Shown here piece by piece: positions 1 to 10,978 of a DNA stretch of 64,000 bases. Where the stretch lies: positions 4,144,430 to 4,208,429 of the forward strand of contig ML664152.1 in NCBI GenBank assembly GCA_007570785.1. Reading direction: 5' to 3'. Made by a program: the position numbers and the translations under genes. The stretch comes from Antilocapra americana. Taxonomy: Eukaryota; Chordata; Mammalia; Artiodactyla; Antilocapridae. The notes beneath the pieces were generated by a model. That model was not told the origin of the DNA. It was given only the letters and a program-made list of their open reading frames with translations, and made no database searches. Within the stretch, counting starts at the first letter, position 1. Every line of letters begins with the position of its first letter.

Positions 1-360
1 CTACGAACGCCTATGTGCACCCTAGAGCCTGTGCTTGGCAACAAGAGACGTCACCGTGATGAGAAGCCCATGCGGCAACAAAAACCCAGCACAATCCAAA
101 AAATCAATACATTTTTTAAAAGCACATCTCAAAATGATGATGGAAGAAGTTCATCATGAAGATGTAACAATTCTAAATGTGTACACACCTCATTACAGGT
201 CTCCAAATGTACATAAGTGAAAACTGCTAGATCCAAAAGGAAACAGACAAATCAATAACTGTAGCTGGACATTTAAATGTTTCTGTCTCAATAATTGACA
301 GAACAAGTAGAGAGAAAATTAGCAATAATATCGCTTTTACTCCAGAACACAAAATCAACA
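1..360 (+). mobile_element. Old L1 ORF2-like remnant
   Basis: A short stretch around 120-220 translates on the plus strand as something like EDVTILNVYTPHYRSPNVHK, which resembles the endonuclease region of mammalian L1 ORF2 (a 'TILNIYAPN'-type motif). The following bases also read like a decayed continuation of that domain with stops. It is truncated by the window edge and heavily mutated. The family is an inference; subfamily cannot be told. Confidence 0.45.
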
Positions 361-628
361 CACTCCCCTAATTTATGGTTTCAGACCCTCCACCCAGCAT
401 TGCACCATCCATTCTTTTCAAGTACACATGGAACATTCACTCAGAGAGACCGTGTGCCAGGCTAGGAGTCACAATAAATGTAGGGATTCAGATTATGTAA
501 TGTTCATTCCTTTACCATAAAAGAATTAGACTAGAAGTCAGTAACAGAAAATTATGTAGAAACTCTCCTTTAAAAAAAGGAAATCTCCTAAATATTTGGA
601 AATTATTCATGCATTTCTAAATAGCCCA
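361..628. other. No gene seen, AT-rich unique or very old sequence
   Basis: No convincing exon, RNA gene or recognised repeat. Open frames are short and without codon structure. Confidence 0.5.
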
Positions 629-1018
629 TGGGCTTCCCTGGTAGCTCAGTGGTAAAGAATCTGCCTGCAATGCAGGAGACACAGGAGACTTGAGTTTGAT
701 CCCTGGGTGGAAAAGATCCCCTGAAAAGGAAATGGCAACTCACTCCAATATTCTTGGGCTTCCCTTGTGACTCAGCTGGTAACGACTTTCCTTGTGACTC
801 AGCCTGCAATGCGGGAGGCCTGGGTTCAATCCCTGGATTGGGAAGGGGACGGCTACCCACTCTGGCCTGGAGAATTCCATGGACTGTACAGTCCATGGCG
901 TCACAAAGAGTCAGACGTGACTGACCGATTTTCACTTTCACTTTCCTATATTCTTGCCTGAGACATCCCATGGACCGAGAAGCCTGGCAGGCTACAGTTC
1001 ATGAGGCAGTAAAAGAGT
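628..1018 (+). mobile_element. Bov-tA SINE, split by a second Bov-tA
   Basis: The sequence starts with the typical Bov-tA head (GGGCTTCCCTGG), tRNA-like B box (GTTTGATCC-type) and the 'AACTCACTCCAATATTCTTG' body. It is interrupted at about 756 and resumes at about 948 with 'TATTCTTGCCTGAGACATCC' through to the tail near 1017. Bov-tA is a Pol III-derived, BovB-mobilised SINE restricted to ruminants, so this element alone already places the window taxonomically. Confidence 0.9.
757..947 (+). mobile_element. Bov-tA SINE nested inside the previous copy
   Basis: A second Bov-tA unit starts with GGCTTCCCTTGTGACTCAGC and ends in the TTTCACTTTCACTTTC tail. It is flanked by a perfect 9-bp target duplication ATATTCTTG (748-756 and 948-956), which is itself part of the host SINE. 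The younger insertion therefore went into an existing SINE. Confidence 0.9.
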
Positions 1019-1027
1019 TGGAGACAA

Positions 1028-1056
1028 TACACACACACAGACACACACACACATGG
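1028..1056. repeat. (CA)n microsatellite
   Basis: Short CA-rich tract with one interruption, directly 3' of the SINE tail. Confidence 0.8.
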
Positions 1057-1297
1057 GCCAAAGAAAAACTCACAGAAAAAATTAGGAAATATCCTAAATA
1101 GAGTAAAAATGAATCAGAGCATATCAAAATTTGTAGGCGGTAGCCTAATTAGTGCCTAGAAGGAAATGTATAGTTTTCAAGACTTTTATAAGGAAAGAAC
1201 AAAGCCCTCAAATAATTGATCTAAGTTTGCCAGTCAAGAGACTAGAAATACAACAGTGAATTAAACCCAACTTAATAATGCCTGGTAGTGAGCACTT

Positions 1298-1487
1298 GAG
1301 TGCGTGCTCATTCACACAATCATGTGAATGACTTTGCGACCCGCCAGGCTCCTCTGTCCACAGGATTTCTCAGGCAAGAATACTGGAGTGGGTTGTCATT
1401 TCCTCCTGAGGGGATCTTATGGACCCAGGGATCAAACCTTCATCTCCTGCATTGCAGGCAGATTCTTTACCACTCAAGCCATCAATG
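1298..1487 (-). mobile_element. Bov-tA SINE, reverse orientation
   Basis: Complement of the Bov-tA body ('CAGGCAAGAATACTGGAGTG', 'GATCAAACC', 'TTGCAGGCAGATTCTTTACC') is readable from about 1300 to 1484. The 3' tail region at its left side is diverged. Confidence 0.85.
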
Positions 1488-1667
1488 AACAAACAGCGGT
1501 CTCTCAGAATTCCATGTAGAGGGGAAGAACCCTTACACACAGAAGTACCTGCTGTGTGGTTCTGTTTACGTGGAGACCTAGAACTGGCAAGCTAACTAGA
1601 GTGGGAAAAATCAGAACTGGGTTGCCTCAGTGTTGGGAGAAACCTGGGAAAGACCTTGAGGGAACGT

Positions 1668-2005
1668 TAAGTTTTTTTTTTGAGGTGTAAGGATTTTTGA
1701 AAGTTGTATTTTATTAAAATATAGTTAATTTACAATGTTGAGTTAATTTCTACTGTATAGCAAAGTGATTCCATTATACATATACATACATTTCTCATAC
1801 ACACATATATACATTTCACTTATTCTTTCCCATATGGTTTTTCACAGGATATTGAATATAGTTCCCTGTGCTATACAATAGGAACTTGTTGATCCATTCT
1901 ATATATAATAGTTTACATCTGCTAATCCCAAACTCTCAATCTATCCATTCCTCACCACTTTGTCCTTTGGCAACCACGGCTGGAACTTTCTCTATTTTGA
2001 TAGAA
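1668..2005 (-). mobile_element. L1 3' end, ruminant type
   Basis: A T-run at 1672-1681 is followed by AT-rich L1 3'UTR in reverse orientation. It includes the characteristic 'GTTCCCTGTGCTATACAATA' and the '...GGCAACCAC' box found in artiodactyl L1 3' ends. It is 5'-truncated and moderately diverged; no coding part is present. Confidence 0.7.
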
Positions 2006-2371
2006 GTTTGGGTTAGGCTTAAATTTGATATATTTTACTGCTTAGAAATTTTATCAAAAAGATAAACTAATAAACTATAAACTAATAAACTAATACAGTA
2101 TAAACTAATACCCCACAAACTAATACAGTAAGTCCCATACTATGAGCCTTCAAGTTGCAGACTTTCAAAAATATGAACAGGCTTTCCCATCAAAGTCAGG
2201 CGTGAGTGACATTGTAGCTTGCCCTTCATCTCCTATCTCCGACTATACTTCAGCTCTATCATCGCCTACCTCCTCTCCCTCCTCTAGTCAGTAATTCTTC
2301 TTGTCTGTTCACTCGATGACAGCCCCTGTATGTCAGCTGTTGTTCTGGACTACTGTATTTTTCAAGGTGCT

Positions 2372-2835
2372 ATCAGTTCAGTTCAGTCACTCAGTCATGT
2401 TCAACTCTTTTCAACCCCATGAACTGCAGCACATCAGGCTTCCCTATCCTTCACCATCTCTCAGAGCTTGCTCAAACTCATGTCCATCGAGTTGGTGATA
2501 CCACCCAACCATCTCATCCTCTGTCATCCCCCTCTCCTCCTGCCTTCAATCTTTCCCAGCATCAGGGTCTTTTCCAATGAATTACTTCTTTGCACCAGGG
2601 GGCCAAAGTATTGGAGTTTCAGCTTCAGCATCAGTCCTTCCAATGAATATTCAGGACTGATTTCCTTTATGATTCACTGGTTTGATCTCCTTGCAGGCCA
2701 AGGGACTCTCAAGAGTCTTCTCCAACACCACAGTTCAAAAGCATCAATTCCTCAGCGCTCAGGTTTCTTTATAATCCAACTCTCAAAACCATACATGACT
2801 ACTGGAAAAACCATAGCTTTGACTAGACAGACCTA
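2372..2835 (-). mobile_element. BovB 3' end / ART2A
   Basis: Reverse-complement BovB 3' region starting at the CAGTTCAGTTCAG tail and running through the conserved 'CAGCATCAGGGTCTTTTCC' and 'CAAGGGACTCTCAAGAGTC' segments. It lies inside the Tigger-like element, so it is younger than that element. The piece is truncated at its 5' end, as is usual for target-primed reverse transcription. Confidence 0.88.
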
Positions 2836-2948
2836 ATCACTATACTATACTATATTATAAGATTAAAACTGTTTTTTTTACATTTTTGTGTTTTTTATAA
2901 TTATCTGTGTGGAAAGTATTATCAACCTATTATAGTACAGTACTATAG

Positions 2949-3092
2949 TGCTTCCCAGGTGGCACTAGTGGTACAGAACCCATCTGCCAATGCAGGAGAT
3001 GTAAGAGACGTAGGTTTGATCCCTGAGTTGGGAAGCTCCCCCGGAGGAGGGCATGGCAACCCACTCCAATATTCTTGCCTGGAGAATGTTAC
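2949..3092 (+). mobile_element. Bov-tA SINE, 3' truncated
   Basis: Head and middle of a Bov-tA copy (GGTGGCACTAGTGGTACAGA to TTGCCTGGAGAATG). The tail half is missing and is replaced by unrelated AG-rich sequence. Confidence 0.8.
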
Positions 3093-3689
3093 CATGAAAA
3101 GGAAAAGAGAGAAATGAGTTTTTCTCTTTTCCTTTCCTGAGAACAAAGAAGATAAGTAGAACAAGGAATAGTCCTGAATATTCCTTTTTTGTTGTTGTTA
3201 TTTAACTGCTCTTAACTCTGCGTGTCTGTAACTAAGTTTCCTTTTCTGCCCCTTTCACATTTTTTTCCTTTGATTCTATGCTAAATACATTCTCTATCTG
3301 GTGTTTATCCTTACAACACCCTTCCCCTTGTAGTTACATATCAGGAAGAGGAAAGAAGGCTGCAGAGTGACCAAACTGTCAGACTCAGTTATTGGGTTAG
3401 TGATGCCAGTTTATGACTGTCTTTGAAACAATGCAAGAGGAAGAAATCAAATTCCTACCATCTTTGTTCCTCATCACTGACTCCTGACTGCAAGTCCTTG
3501 CCTTATATACACCCCTAGAATCCCCGTGGAAGGGGAGCACAGTTCCTGAAGCATGAGCTTACTGTGTTCTAATCTCTGTCGGCTGAGTATCAAAGCCACC
3601 TTTTATTTCCTCAAAATTCTGTCTCTGTATATTTTTTCTCTTTTTTTTTGTATTCAGTTTTGGTGAGAAGGCCAAGAGTTTGGCCTGCA

Positions 3690-3768
3690 GAAAGAATCCC
3701 ATGGACAGAGGATCCTGATCGCAAAGAGTCAAACATAACTGAAGCAACTTAGCACAGGCACAGTGCTA
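3690..3768 (+). mobile_element. Bov-tA SINE, 3' part only
   Basis: Only the 'AATCCCATGGACAGAGGATC ... CAAAGAGTCA' tail section is present. It may be the rest of another truncated insertion in the same Tigger-like host. Confidence 0.65.
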
Positions 3769-4285
3769 TCTTGGTGACTGTGTTAGCGGGTAGCTAGGCT
3801 AACATTGTTGGACTTACAAACAAACTGAACTATGAACGTGCTCCCCGACTGGAACATGTTCATATGTTGAGGACTTACCATAATGAATTCTAATTAATGA
3901 TGTGCATGCTGAATATTGCTATCAAAAATGTTAAGATGATTCCAAAATAGTCTGGATTAATAGATGGATGGAGGGATAGACAGATGTGTGATAAAGCAAT
4001 TATAGAAAAATATTAACTTTAGAATCTAGGGCAGGGGTGGATAAATTTTTTCAGTAAAGGGTCAAATAGTAAGTACTTTAGACTTTAAAAACTGTCTGAT
4101 CCATCCATTCAGCTCGTTCATTGGTGAAAGAGATCCACCATAGACTATATGTAAATGCTTGACCTTCTGTTTCCATACAGCTTTATTTAAGGATGCTGAA
4201 ATTTCAATTTCACATAATTTTCATGTGTCACAAGATATTTTTCTTCTTTTGATTGCTTTTTCACCTTTTAAGAATATAAAGACAG

Positions 4286-4455
4286 GGGACTTCCCTGGTG
4301 GTCCAGTGGCTGGGACTCTGAGCTCCCAATGCAGGGGAGCCAGGTTTGATCCCTGGTCAGGGAACTAGACCCCACATGCCCCAACTAAGACCCAACACAG
4401 CCAAATAAATAAACAAAAATAAATATTAAAAAAATTAGGTATAATTTAAAACAAA
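4286..4455 (+). mobile_element. CHR-type tRNA SINE
   Basis: GGGACTTCCCTGGTGGTCCA head, B-box GGTTTGATCC and a tail rich in AAATAAATA. The element is bounded by a perfect 16-bp target duplication AAGAATATAAAGACAG (4270-4285 and 4456-4471). CHR SINEs are cetartiodactyl Pol III-derived elements. Confidence 0.85.
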
Positions 4456-4471
4456 AAGAATATAAAGACAG

Positions 4472-4535
4472 CAAAAAAACCTGTAAAGTAATTATCCTCC
4501 AATTAAAATAGATAAATTAATTTTTTTAAAAAAAG
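4472..4535 (+). mobile_element. Short LINE-tail-like insertion at the same target
   Basis: About 64 bases resembling the 3' tail of a ruminant L1 ('AATTATCCTCCAATTAAAA') sit between the second copy of the CHR target duplication and a third, 3-mismatch copy (4536-4551). A second retroposition, or a 3' transduction, at the same A-rich site would explain the three copies. Confidence 0.4.
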
Positions 4536-4635
4536 AGGAACATAAAGATAGGTATCCTTACTTGCAGGTCCTACAAAAATAGGCAGTGGTGAGGTTGGAC
4601 CCACAGACCACAGGTGGCTGACTCCTGATCTAAGG

Positions 4636-5059
4636 GATGGGTAAATGAGTGTTAAGTGTGTAATTCTTGCAATTTTTGTGTGTGTGGAGCTTTTTCACAG
4701 TAAAATATTGGGCAAAATACCAAAAAATGGTAAAAAAAAAAAATTAACCACAGCATGTATTTTTCTTAAGTCAGCTATTAGCACTATGAGCCTATGTATA
4801 TGTCACTGTATCTCCTGTAATTCTTACTCTGTGCGTGTTGAAACTTGTCCTGTGTATTCATGCCTGGGGCTTGTTGGTTGTGAACTGCATTCTTGATTCA
4901 TCAAAAGAGCCCTTCTTGGCCTTGCTCAATGCTTTTCTACTTAAACCCAGCCTGGCCTGACATAATCTACCAGTCTTCACACCTATCTTCTGGGTTAAAA
5001 GCGCCCCTTGGATAAAGCACCGAATTGCATTATTAATTGTTGAGCTTATTCTACTTCTA
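4636..5059. other. No gene seen
   Basis: Low-complexity A/T tract at about 4730-4745 and otherwise undistinguished sequence before the BovB copy. Confidence 0.45.
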
Positions 5060-7390
5060 AAAGACCTACAAGGCCTTTTAGAACTAACACCCAAAAAGGA
5101 TGTCCTTTTCATTATAGGAAACTGGAACGCAAAAGTAGGAAGTAAAGAAACACCTGGAGTAGCAGACAAATTTGGTCTTGGAGTACAGAATGAAGCAGGG
5201 CAAAGGCTAATAGAGTTTTGCCAAGAGAACACACTGGTGATAGCAAACACCCTCTTTCAACAACACAAAAGAAGACTCTACACATGGACATCACCAGATG
5301 GTCAATAGTGAAATCAGATTGATTATATTCTTTGCAGCCAAAAATGGGGAAGCTCTATACAGTCAGCAAAACCAAGACCGGGAGCTGACTGTGGCTCAGA
5401 TCATGAACTCCTTATTGCCAAATTCAGGCTTAAATTGAAGAAAGTAGAGAAAACCACTAGAACATTCAGGTATGACCTAAATCTAGTCCCTTATGATTAT
5501 ACAGTGGAAGTAAGAAATAGACTTAAGGAGCTAGATCTGATAGACAGAGTGCCTGATGAACTATGGATGGAGGTTCGTGACATTGTACAGGAGACAGGGA
5601 TTAAGACCATCCCCAAGAAAAAGAAATGCAAAAAAGCAAAATGGCTTTCTGAGGAGGCCTTACAAATAGCTGTGAAAAGAAGAGAAGTGAAAAGCAAAGG
5701 AGAAAAGGAAAGATATATTCATTTGGATGCAGACTTCCAAAGAATAGCAAGGAGAGATAAGAAAGCCTTCCCCAGTGGTTTTCTCTGATGGCTCAGATGG
5801 TAAAAGCCTCTGCCTACAATGTGGGAGACCCAGGTTCAATCCCTGGGTTGGGAAGATCCCCTGGAGAAGGAAATGGCAACTCACTCCAGGACTCTTGACT
5901 GGAAAACCCCATAGACAGAGGAACCTGATAGGCTACAGTCCACAGGGCCACAAAGAGTCAGACATGACTGAGCGACTTCACTTTCACTTTCACTTCACTC
6001 CCCAGGGATTAGTGTAAAGAAATAAAGGAAAACAATAGAATGGGAAAGACCAGAGATCTCTTCAAGAAAATGAGAGATATCAAGAGAACACTTCATGCAA
6101 AGATGGGCTCAATAAAGGACAGAAATGGCATGGACCTAACAGAAGCAGAAAATATTAAGAAGAGGTGGCAAGAATACACAGAGGAACTGTACAAAAGGGA
6201 TTTTCATGACCCAGATAATCACAATGGTGTGATCACTCACCTAGGGCCAGACATCCTGGAATGGGAAGTCAAGTGGGCCTTAGGAAGCATCACTACAAAC
6301 AAAGCTAGTGGAGATGATGGAATTCTAGTTGAGCTATTTCAAATCCTGAAAGATGATGCTTTGAAAGTGCTGTTCTCAATATGCCAGCAACTTTGGAAAA
6401 CTCAGCAGCGGCCACAGGACTAGAAAAGGTCAGTTTTCATTACAATCCCTAAGAAAGGCAGTGCCAAAGAATGCTCAAACTACTGCACAGTTGCTCTCAT
6501 CTCTCATGCTAGTAAAGTATTGCTCAAAATTGTCCAAGTCAGGTTTCAACAATATGTGAACCATGAACTTCCAGATGTTCAAGCTAGTTTTAGAAAAGAC
6601 AGAGGAAACAGAGATCAAATTGACAACATCTGCTAGATCATATTGACAGCATCTGCTGGATCATTGAAAAAGCAAGAAAGTTCCAGAAAAACATCTATTT
6701 CTGTGTTATTGACTATGCCAAAGCCTTTGTGTGGATCACAATAAACTGTGGAAAATTCTGAAAGAGATGGGAATACCAGACCACCTGACCTACCTCTTGA
6801 GAAACCTGTATGCAGGTCAGGAAGCAACAGTTAGAACTGGACATGGAACAACAGACTGGTTCCAAATAGGAAAAGGAGTACCTCAAAGCTGTATAACATC
6901 ACCCTGCTTATCTAACTTATATGCAGAGTACATCATGAGAAATGCTGGACTGGAGGAAGCACAAGCTGGAATCAAGATTGCTGGGAGAAATATCAATAAC
7001 TTCAGATATGCAGATGACACCACCCTTACGGCAGAGAGTGAAGAAGAACTAAAGAGCCTCTTGATGAAAGTGAAAGAGCAGAGAGGAAAAGCTGGCTTAA
7101 AGCTCAACATTCAGAAAACTAAGATCATGGCATCCGGTCCCATCACTTTATGGCAAATAGACAGGGAAACAGTGGAAATAGTGGCAGACTTTATTTTGGG
7201 GGGCTCCAAAATCACTCCAGATGGTGACTGCAGCCATGAAATTAAAAGATTCTTACTCCTTGGCAGGAAAGTTATGACCAGCCTAGACAGCATATTAAAA
7301 AGCAGAGATATTACTTTGCCAACAAAGGTCCATCTAGTCAAGGCTGTGGTTTTTTCCAGTGGTCATGTATGGATGCGAGAGTTGGACTAT
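5060..7390 (+). mobile_element. BovB (RTE clade) LINE, endonuclease to RT, decayed
   Basis: A long, 5'-truncated BovB copy. About 5090-5300 encodes the end of the apurinic-type endonuclease (GNWNAKVGSKETPG..., then ENTLVIANTLF). A linker follows at 5435-5770 and the reverse transcriptase at 6040-7380, with fingers/palm sequence, KASGDDGI, and the catalytic box FRYADDT at about 7004-7024. Several stops (for example near 5308, 6421, 6634) and frame changes break the single ORF that an active element would have. A 23-bp tandem duplication near 6620-6660 adds to the decay. Two later insertions, a Bov-tA and an L1, split it; a last BovB piece continues at 8757. The RT would act in target-primed reverse transcription, but this copy cannot make an intact protein. 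Confidence 0.93.
5775..6005 (+). mobile_element. Bov-tA SINE within BovB
   Basis: Full-length Bov-tA (head 'TCTGATGGCTCAGATGGTAA', tail 'CTTCACTTTCACTTTCACTT'). It is flanked by a short direct repeat TCCCCAG that belongs to the interrupted BovB reading frame. The same BovB frame resumes at about 6020 (AAAGAAATAAAGGAAAACAA). Confidence 0.9.
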
Positions 7391-8757
7391 CTCTTTAACA
7401 AGTGGTGCTGGGAAAACTGGACAGCCACTTGTAAAAGAATGAAACTAGAACACTTTCTAACACCATACACAAAAATAAACTCAAAATGGATCAAAGATCT
7501 AAACATAAGACCAGGAACTATAAAACTCCTAGAGGAAAACATAGGCAAAACACTCTTCGACATAAATCACAGCAGGATCCTCTATGACCCACCTCCAAGA
7601 ATACTGGAAATAAAAGCACAAATAAACAAATGGGACCTAATTAAAATGAAAAGCTTCTGCACAACAAAGGAAACTAAAAGCAAGGTGAAAAGGCAGCCTT
7701 CAGAAAGGGAGAAAATAATAGCAAACGAAGCAACTGACAAATAATTAATCTCAAAAATATACAATCAGCTCCTGCATCTCCATTCCAGAAAAATAAACGA
7801 CCCAATCAAAAAGTAGGCCAAAGAACTAAACAGACATTTCTCCAAAGAAGACATAAAAATGGCTAACAAACACATGAAATGATGCTCAATATCACTCATT
7901 ATCAGAGAAATGCAAATCAAAACCACAGTAAGGTACCACTTTATGCCAGTCAGAATGGCTGCCATCCCAAAGTCTACAAGCAAGAAATGCTGGAGAGGAT
8001 GTGGAGAAAAGGGAACCCTCTTACACTGTTGGTGGGAATGCAAACTAGTACAGCCACTATGGAGAACAGTGTGGAGGTTCCTTAAAAAACTGGAAATAGA
8101 ACTGCCATATGACCCAGCAATCCCACTGCTAGGCATACACACTGAGGAAACCAGAATTGAAAGAGACACGTGTATCCCAGTGTTCATCGCTGCATTGTTT
8201 ACAATAGCCAGGACATGGAAGCAACCTAGATGTCCATCAATAGACGAATGGATAAGAAATCTGTGGTACATATACACAATGGAATATTACTCAGCCATTA
8301 AAAAGAATTCATTTGAATCAGTTCTACTGAGGGGACGAAACTGGAGCTTATTATACAGAGTGAAGTAAGCCAGAAGGAAAAACAAAAATACAGTCTACTA
8401 ATGCATATATATGGAATTTAGAAAGATAGTAACAAGAACTCTGTATACGAGACAGCAAAAGAAACGCAGATGTATAGAATAGTCTTTTGGACTCTGTGGG
8501 AGAGGGCAAGGGTGGAATGATATGGGAGAACGGCACTGAAACATGTTAATCATCATATGTGAAATGAATCACCAGCCCAGGTTTGATGCTCAGGGCTGGT
8601 GTACCAGGATGACCCAGAGAGAGGGAATCGGGAGGGAGGTGGAAGGAGGGTTCTGGAAGGGGAACACATGTATACCCATGGCAGATTCATGTCAATGTAT
8701 GGCAAAATTAACACTATAATGTAAAGAAAATTAAAATAAATAAAATCAAAAAAAAAA
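7391..8757 (+). mobile_element. L1 (ruminant L1-BT type), 5'-truncated, nested in BovB
   Basis: ORF2 C-terminal sequence ([20 protein letters not shown], then [10 protein letters not shown]) ends in frame at 7743. The downstream cysteine-rich end ([20 protein letters not shown] to [10 protein letters not shown], about 7910-8368) lies in another frame. After this come the 3'UTR and an A-rich tail at 8735-8758. BovB sequence stops at GGACTAT (7384-7390) and resumes immediately after the tail, so the L1 entered an existing BovB. Neither ORF1 nor the RT domain is present. Confidence 0.92.
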
Positions 8758-8890
8758 AGAAGAAAACTAAATGCTGAAGAATTGATGCTTTTGAACTGTG
8801 GTGTTGGAGAAGACTCTTGAGAGTCCCTTGGACTGCAAGGAGATCCAACCAGTCCATCCTAAAGAAGTTCAGTCCTGAACTGAACTAACT
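8758..8890 (+). mobile_element. BovB, continuation after the L1 insertion
   Basis: The segment reads 'TGATGCTTTTGAACTGTGGT...GAGAGTCCCTTGGACTGCAA' and ends in CTGAACTGAACTAA. Most of the usual 3' region between 'AGTCCTGAA' and the tail is missing, so there is also an internal deletion. Confidence 0.85.
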
Positions 8891-10865
8891 CCACTTGTGT
8901 TTAATGACCCAAGGTGTGTGTGATCCTCCTTCTCTCGTATTTGTGTAGGGTATGCTTTCTTCTTTTATAGTAAGAAGACAGGGCACCCACACACAGACTC
9001 CTTGTAGTATGAGCTGCCAGGCAATTCCTCACTCGCTCAGCCCCTCGTGCTCAGCTTCTCAGAACCAAAGTAGGTTTAGGGACCGCCACCCATCAGCCCC
9101 TCCATCTAATCCAGCCTCCTGAACCCACCCACCTCAGCTCCTCCTTCCTGGAGGAGAACTGCTTTCCCACCACTTCCCAAGTCCAGAAAGAGGCCACATG
9201 TCCTGCTCTCCATTAGTTCCCTAAATCACCACCTGCCTCGATGCTCACGTCATTTCATGGCTGTGTCCTGACAGATGAAGGCCCTCAGCTGGGAGGGGCC
9301 TCAGGGACCCAGTGGTCCTGCCCTCCCACCCTGCCCTTCCCAGGTGGGGACAGTAGAGGAACCCCCCAGTTAGTGACGAGCACAGAGGATGTTATGGGCT
9401 CACAAGTTAAGCCAGGCCAGGAACTTGCAAATGGCACCCAGTGTTTGAATATCAAGGTTAGAGAGTATTTTGTGGTGTTTTGTCCCAGCCGGTGTCTGGG
9501 AGGGCATCTTGGTGCTGACATTCATCAGGGACAAACTTTCAGTATTCCATCTGTGAAATGAGTGATCCTGAGGGTCATCCCCATGGACCTGCCCATAAAG
9601 AAGGCCCAGGCCAGCAGGGCAGGGTGCCAGTCACCACAGCCAAGGCGCCCCATCTGACCCGGCATCTCTCCTGGGATTCCATCTAGGCTCTCCTCCACCT
9701 CCACCCATAACCCTGCCCCCCAGTAACCACAGTGACAGGTGAAGCAGGTGGGGCCTGCAGCCTTCATCGGCGCCTCCACCATGTGCCTGTTGGGGTGGGC
9801 AAGTGGGGAGGTGGGGCAGTGGGGAAGGCACCCCACCCAGACAGTCTCCCTGCCTCCGCGTCTCACCAGGGGCTCTGGGAGCTGTCTCCTCATTAACCAC
9901 CTCACTTTTACTCCTGCTGATCCTCTGCGCACACCCGACCCAGCTCCCAGGATCTCAGCTCCCAGGATCCCCAAGGAAGCCACTAATCTGGCCTAGACCC
10001 CCAACAGATCCCTAGATCCCCAATCCCTGTGGGTTAGCATCCAGAAGCCCTTTGTCAGGGATGTTAGGTGTGGAGGCGGAAATGGGGGAGCTCCCTCCAG
10101 ACTCGAGGGGATGGGGTGGGGGCCTGTTCTCTCATCCCCTTGACATGCCCTGGAGAGCCTTATAAGCTAAGAACTGGCTCCCTCCACAATTGTCAATAGC
10201 AGAGCATCCTCTGGGTCCTCAAAGACCTTACCCACTGAAAACAGTCCCAGCTCCTTCCAGGGATGTTTGTCAAGCACCTGCTATGTTGGGGAGGTTTGGG
10301 GCTCTGCACAGCCAGGGCCAGTGGCAGAGACAGAGAAGTGGCAGAGACAGACAAGTTTGGGATGGGGGGTGGGGGGCGCTGTGAGCTGAGATGGGAGAGG
10401 CCAGGGGTGGGGGGCAGTGAACACCCAGGACAGGCACTCCACCCCACCCAGGGCGAGGAAGGCTCCTAGGAAGGTGGTACCTGCAAGGCCAGCGGGACAG
10501 TGGGCCAGGAGGAGTGGGAAGAGGTCATGCCACCCTGTGCAAACAGCACGTGTACAGTAGGGAGGATTCTGGAAAACATAAGAGATTCAGAGGACAAGGG
10601 CAGGAAGCACGAGGACTGGCAGGAGAGTCTGAGGGAGGGAATAGGCGGGGATGTGTTGGTAAGTGATTAATAACCAGCTGTCTGCAAAGAGAAGCATGGG
10701 CAAGCATACAGGTGTCAGTTTAGTCTCCATTTTCCTGAGACAAAGAAAGTATAGTATGTGATTTACACATAATAACAAAGGAGAAAGTACTTTTAGTTAT
10801 AAGTCCCTGTGGTCATGATTCACTCATAATGCTTTGGTTGATTTTTGCCAAACCTTTTTTTTTCT
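8891..10865. other. No gene seen; GC-richer intergenic sequence
   Basis: About 2 kb with no recognised repeat and no exon-like conserved protein pattern. Purine/pyrimidine-skewed stretches occur near 10,360-10,420. Overlapping open frames on both strands around 9.5-10.0 kb reflect GC content. Confidence 0.55.
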
Positions 10866-10978
10866 GATAACTTTATTTTGACCACAGGGCATTTAGAACT
10901 TTCCCGATCAGGGATCAAATCCCTGCCCGATGCACTGGAAGCATGGTGTCCTAACCACTGGACAACCAGGGGAGTCCT
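10866..10978 (-). mobile_element. CHR-type SINE, reverse orientation
   Basis: Reverse complement of the 'ACTCCCCTGGTTGTCCAGTG' head and 'GATCCCTGATCGGG' B-box region, with a T-rich end on the left (poly-A tail). Old and truncated. Confidence 0.7.

Larger units (their letters stand above)
2126..3880. mobile_element. Tigger-like (pogo/Tc1-mariner) DNA transposon remnant, interrupted
   Basis: The left end reads CAGTAAGTCC at 2126 and the right end reads GGACTTACCA at 3871-3880. These are near-perfect terminal inverted repeats, flanked on both sides by TA (2124-2125 and 3881-3882), the expected target site. Internal sequence next to both ends is consistent with a non-autonomous or decayed copy without a transposase frame. 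It has since been filled by a BovB/ART2A piece and two SINE pieces, listed separately. Exact Tigger subfamily not assigned. Confidence 0.65.
4032..4627. mobile_element. hAT-type (Charlie-like) non-autonomous element
   Basis: The left end CAGGGGTGG and the right end GACTCCTG form short terminal inverted repeats. They are flanked by an 8-bp duplication ATCTAGGG / ATCTAAGG (4024-4031 and 4628-4635), the hallmark of hAT insertions. The start also resembles the common mammalian 'CAGGGGT..GCAAACTTTTTCTGTAAAGGG' family. The interior is split by a CHR-type SINE and a second short insertion. Confidence 0.75.

Noticed and set aside
4858..5250. 130-codon open frame on the minus strand
   Set aside because: It is the antisense shadow of the BovB endonuclease region.
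6731..7744. 337-codon open frame that looks like a host gene
   Set aside because: It is BovB reverse transcriptase fused by chance of frame to the inserted L1 ORF2 end at 7,391.
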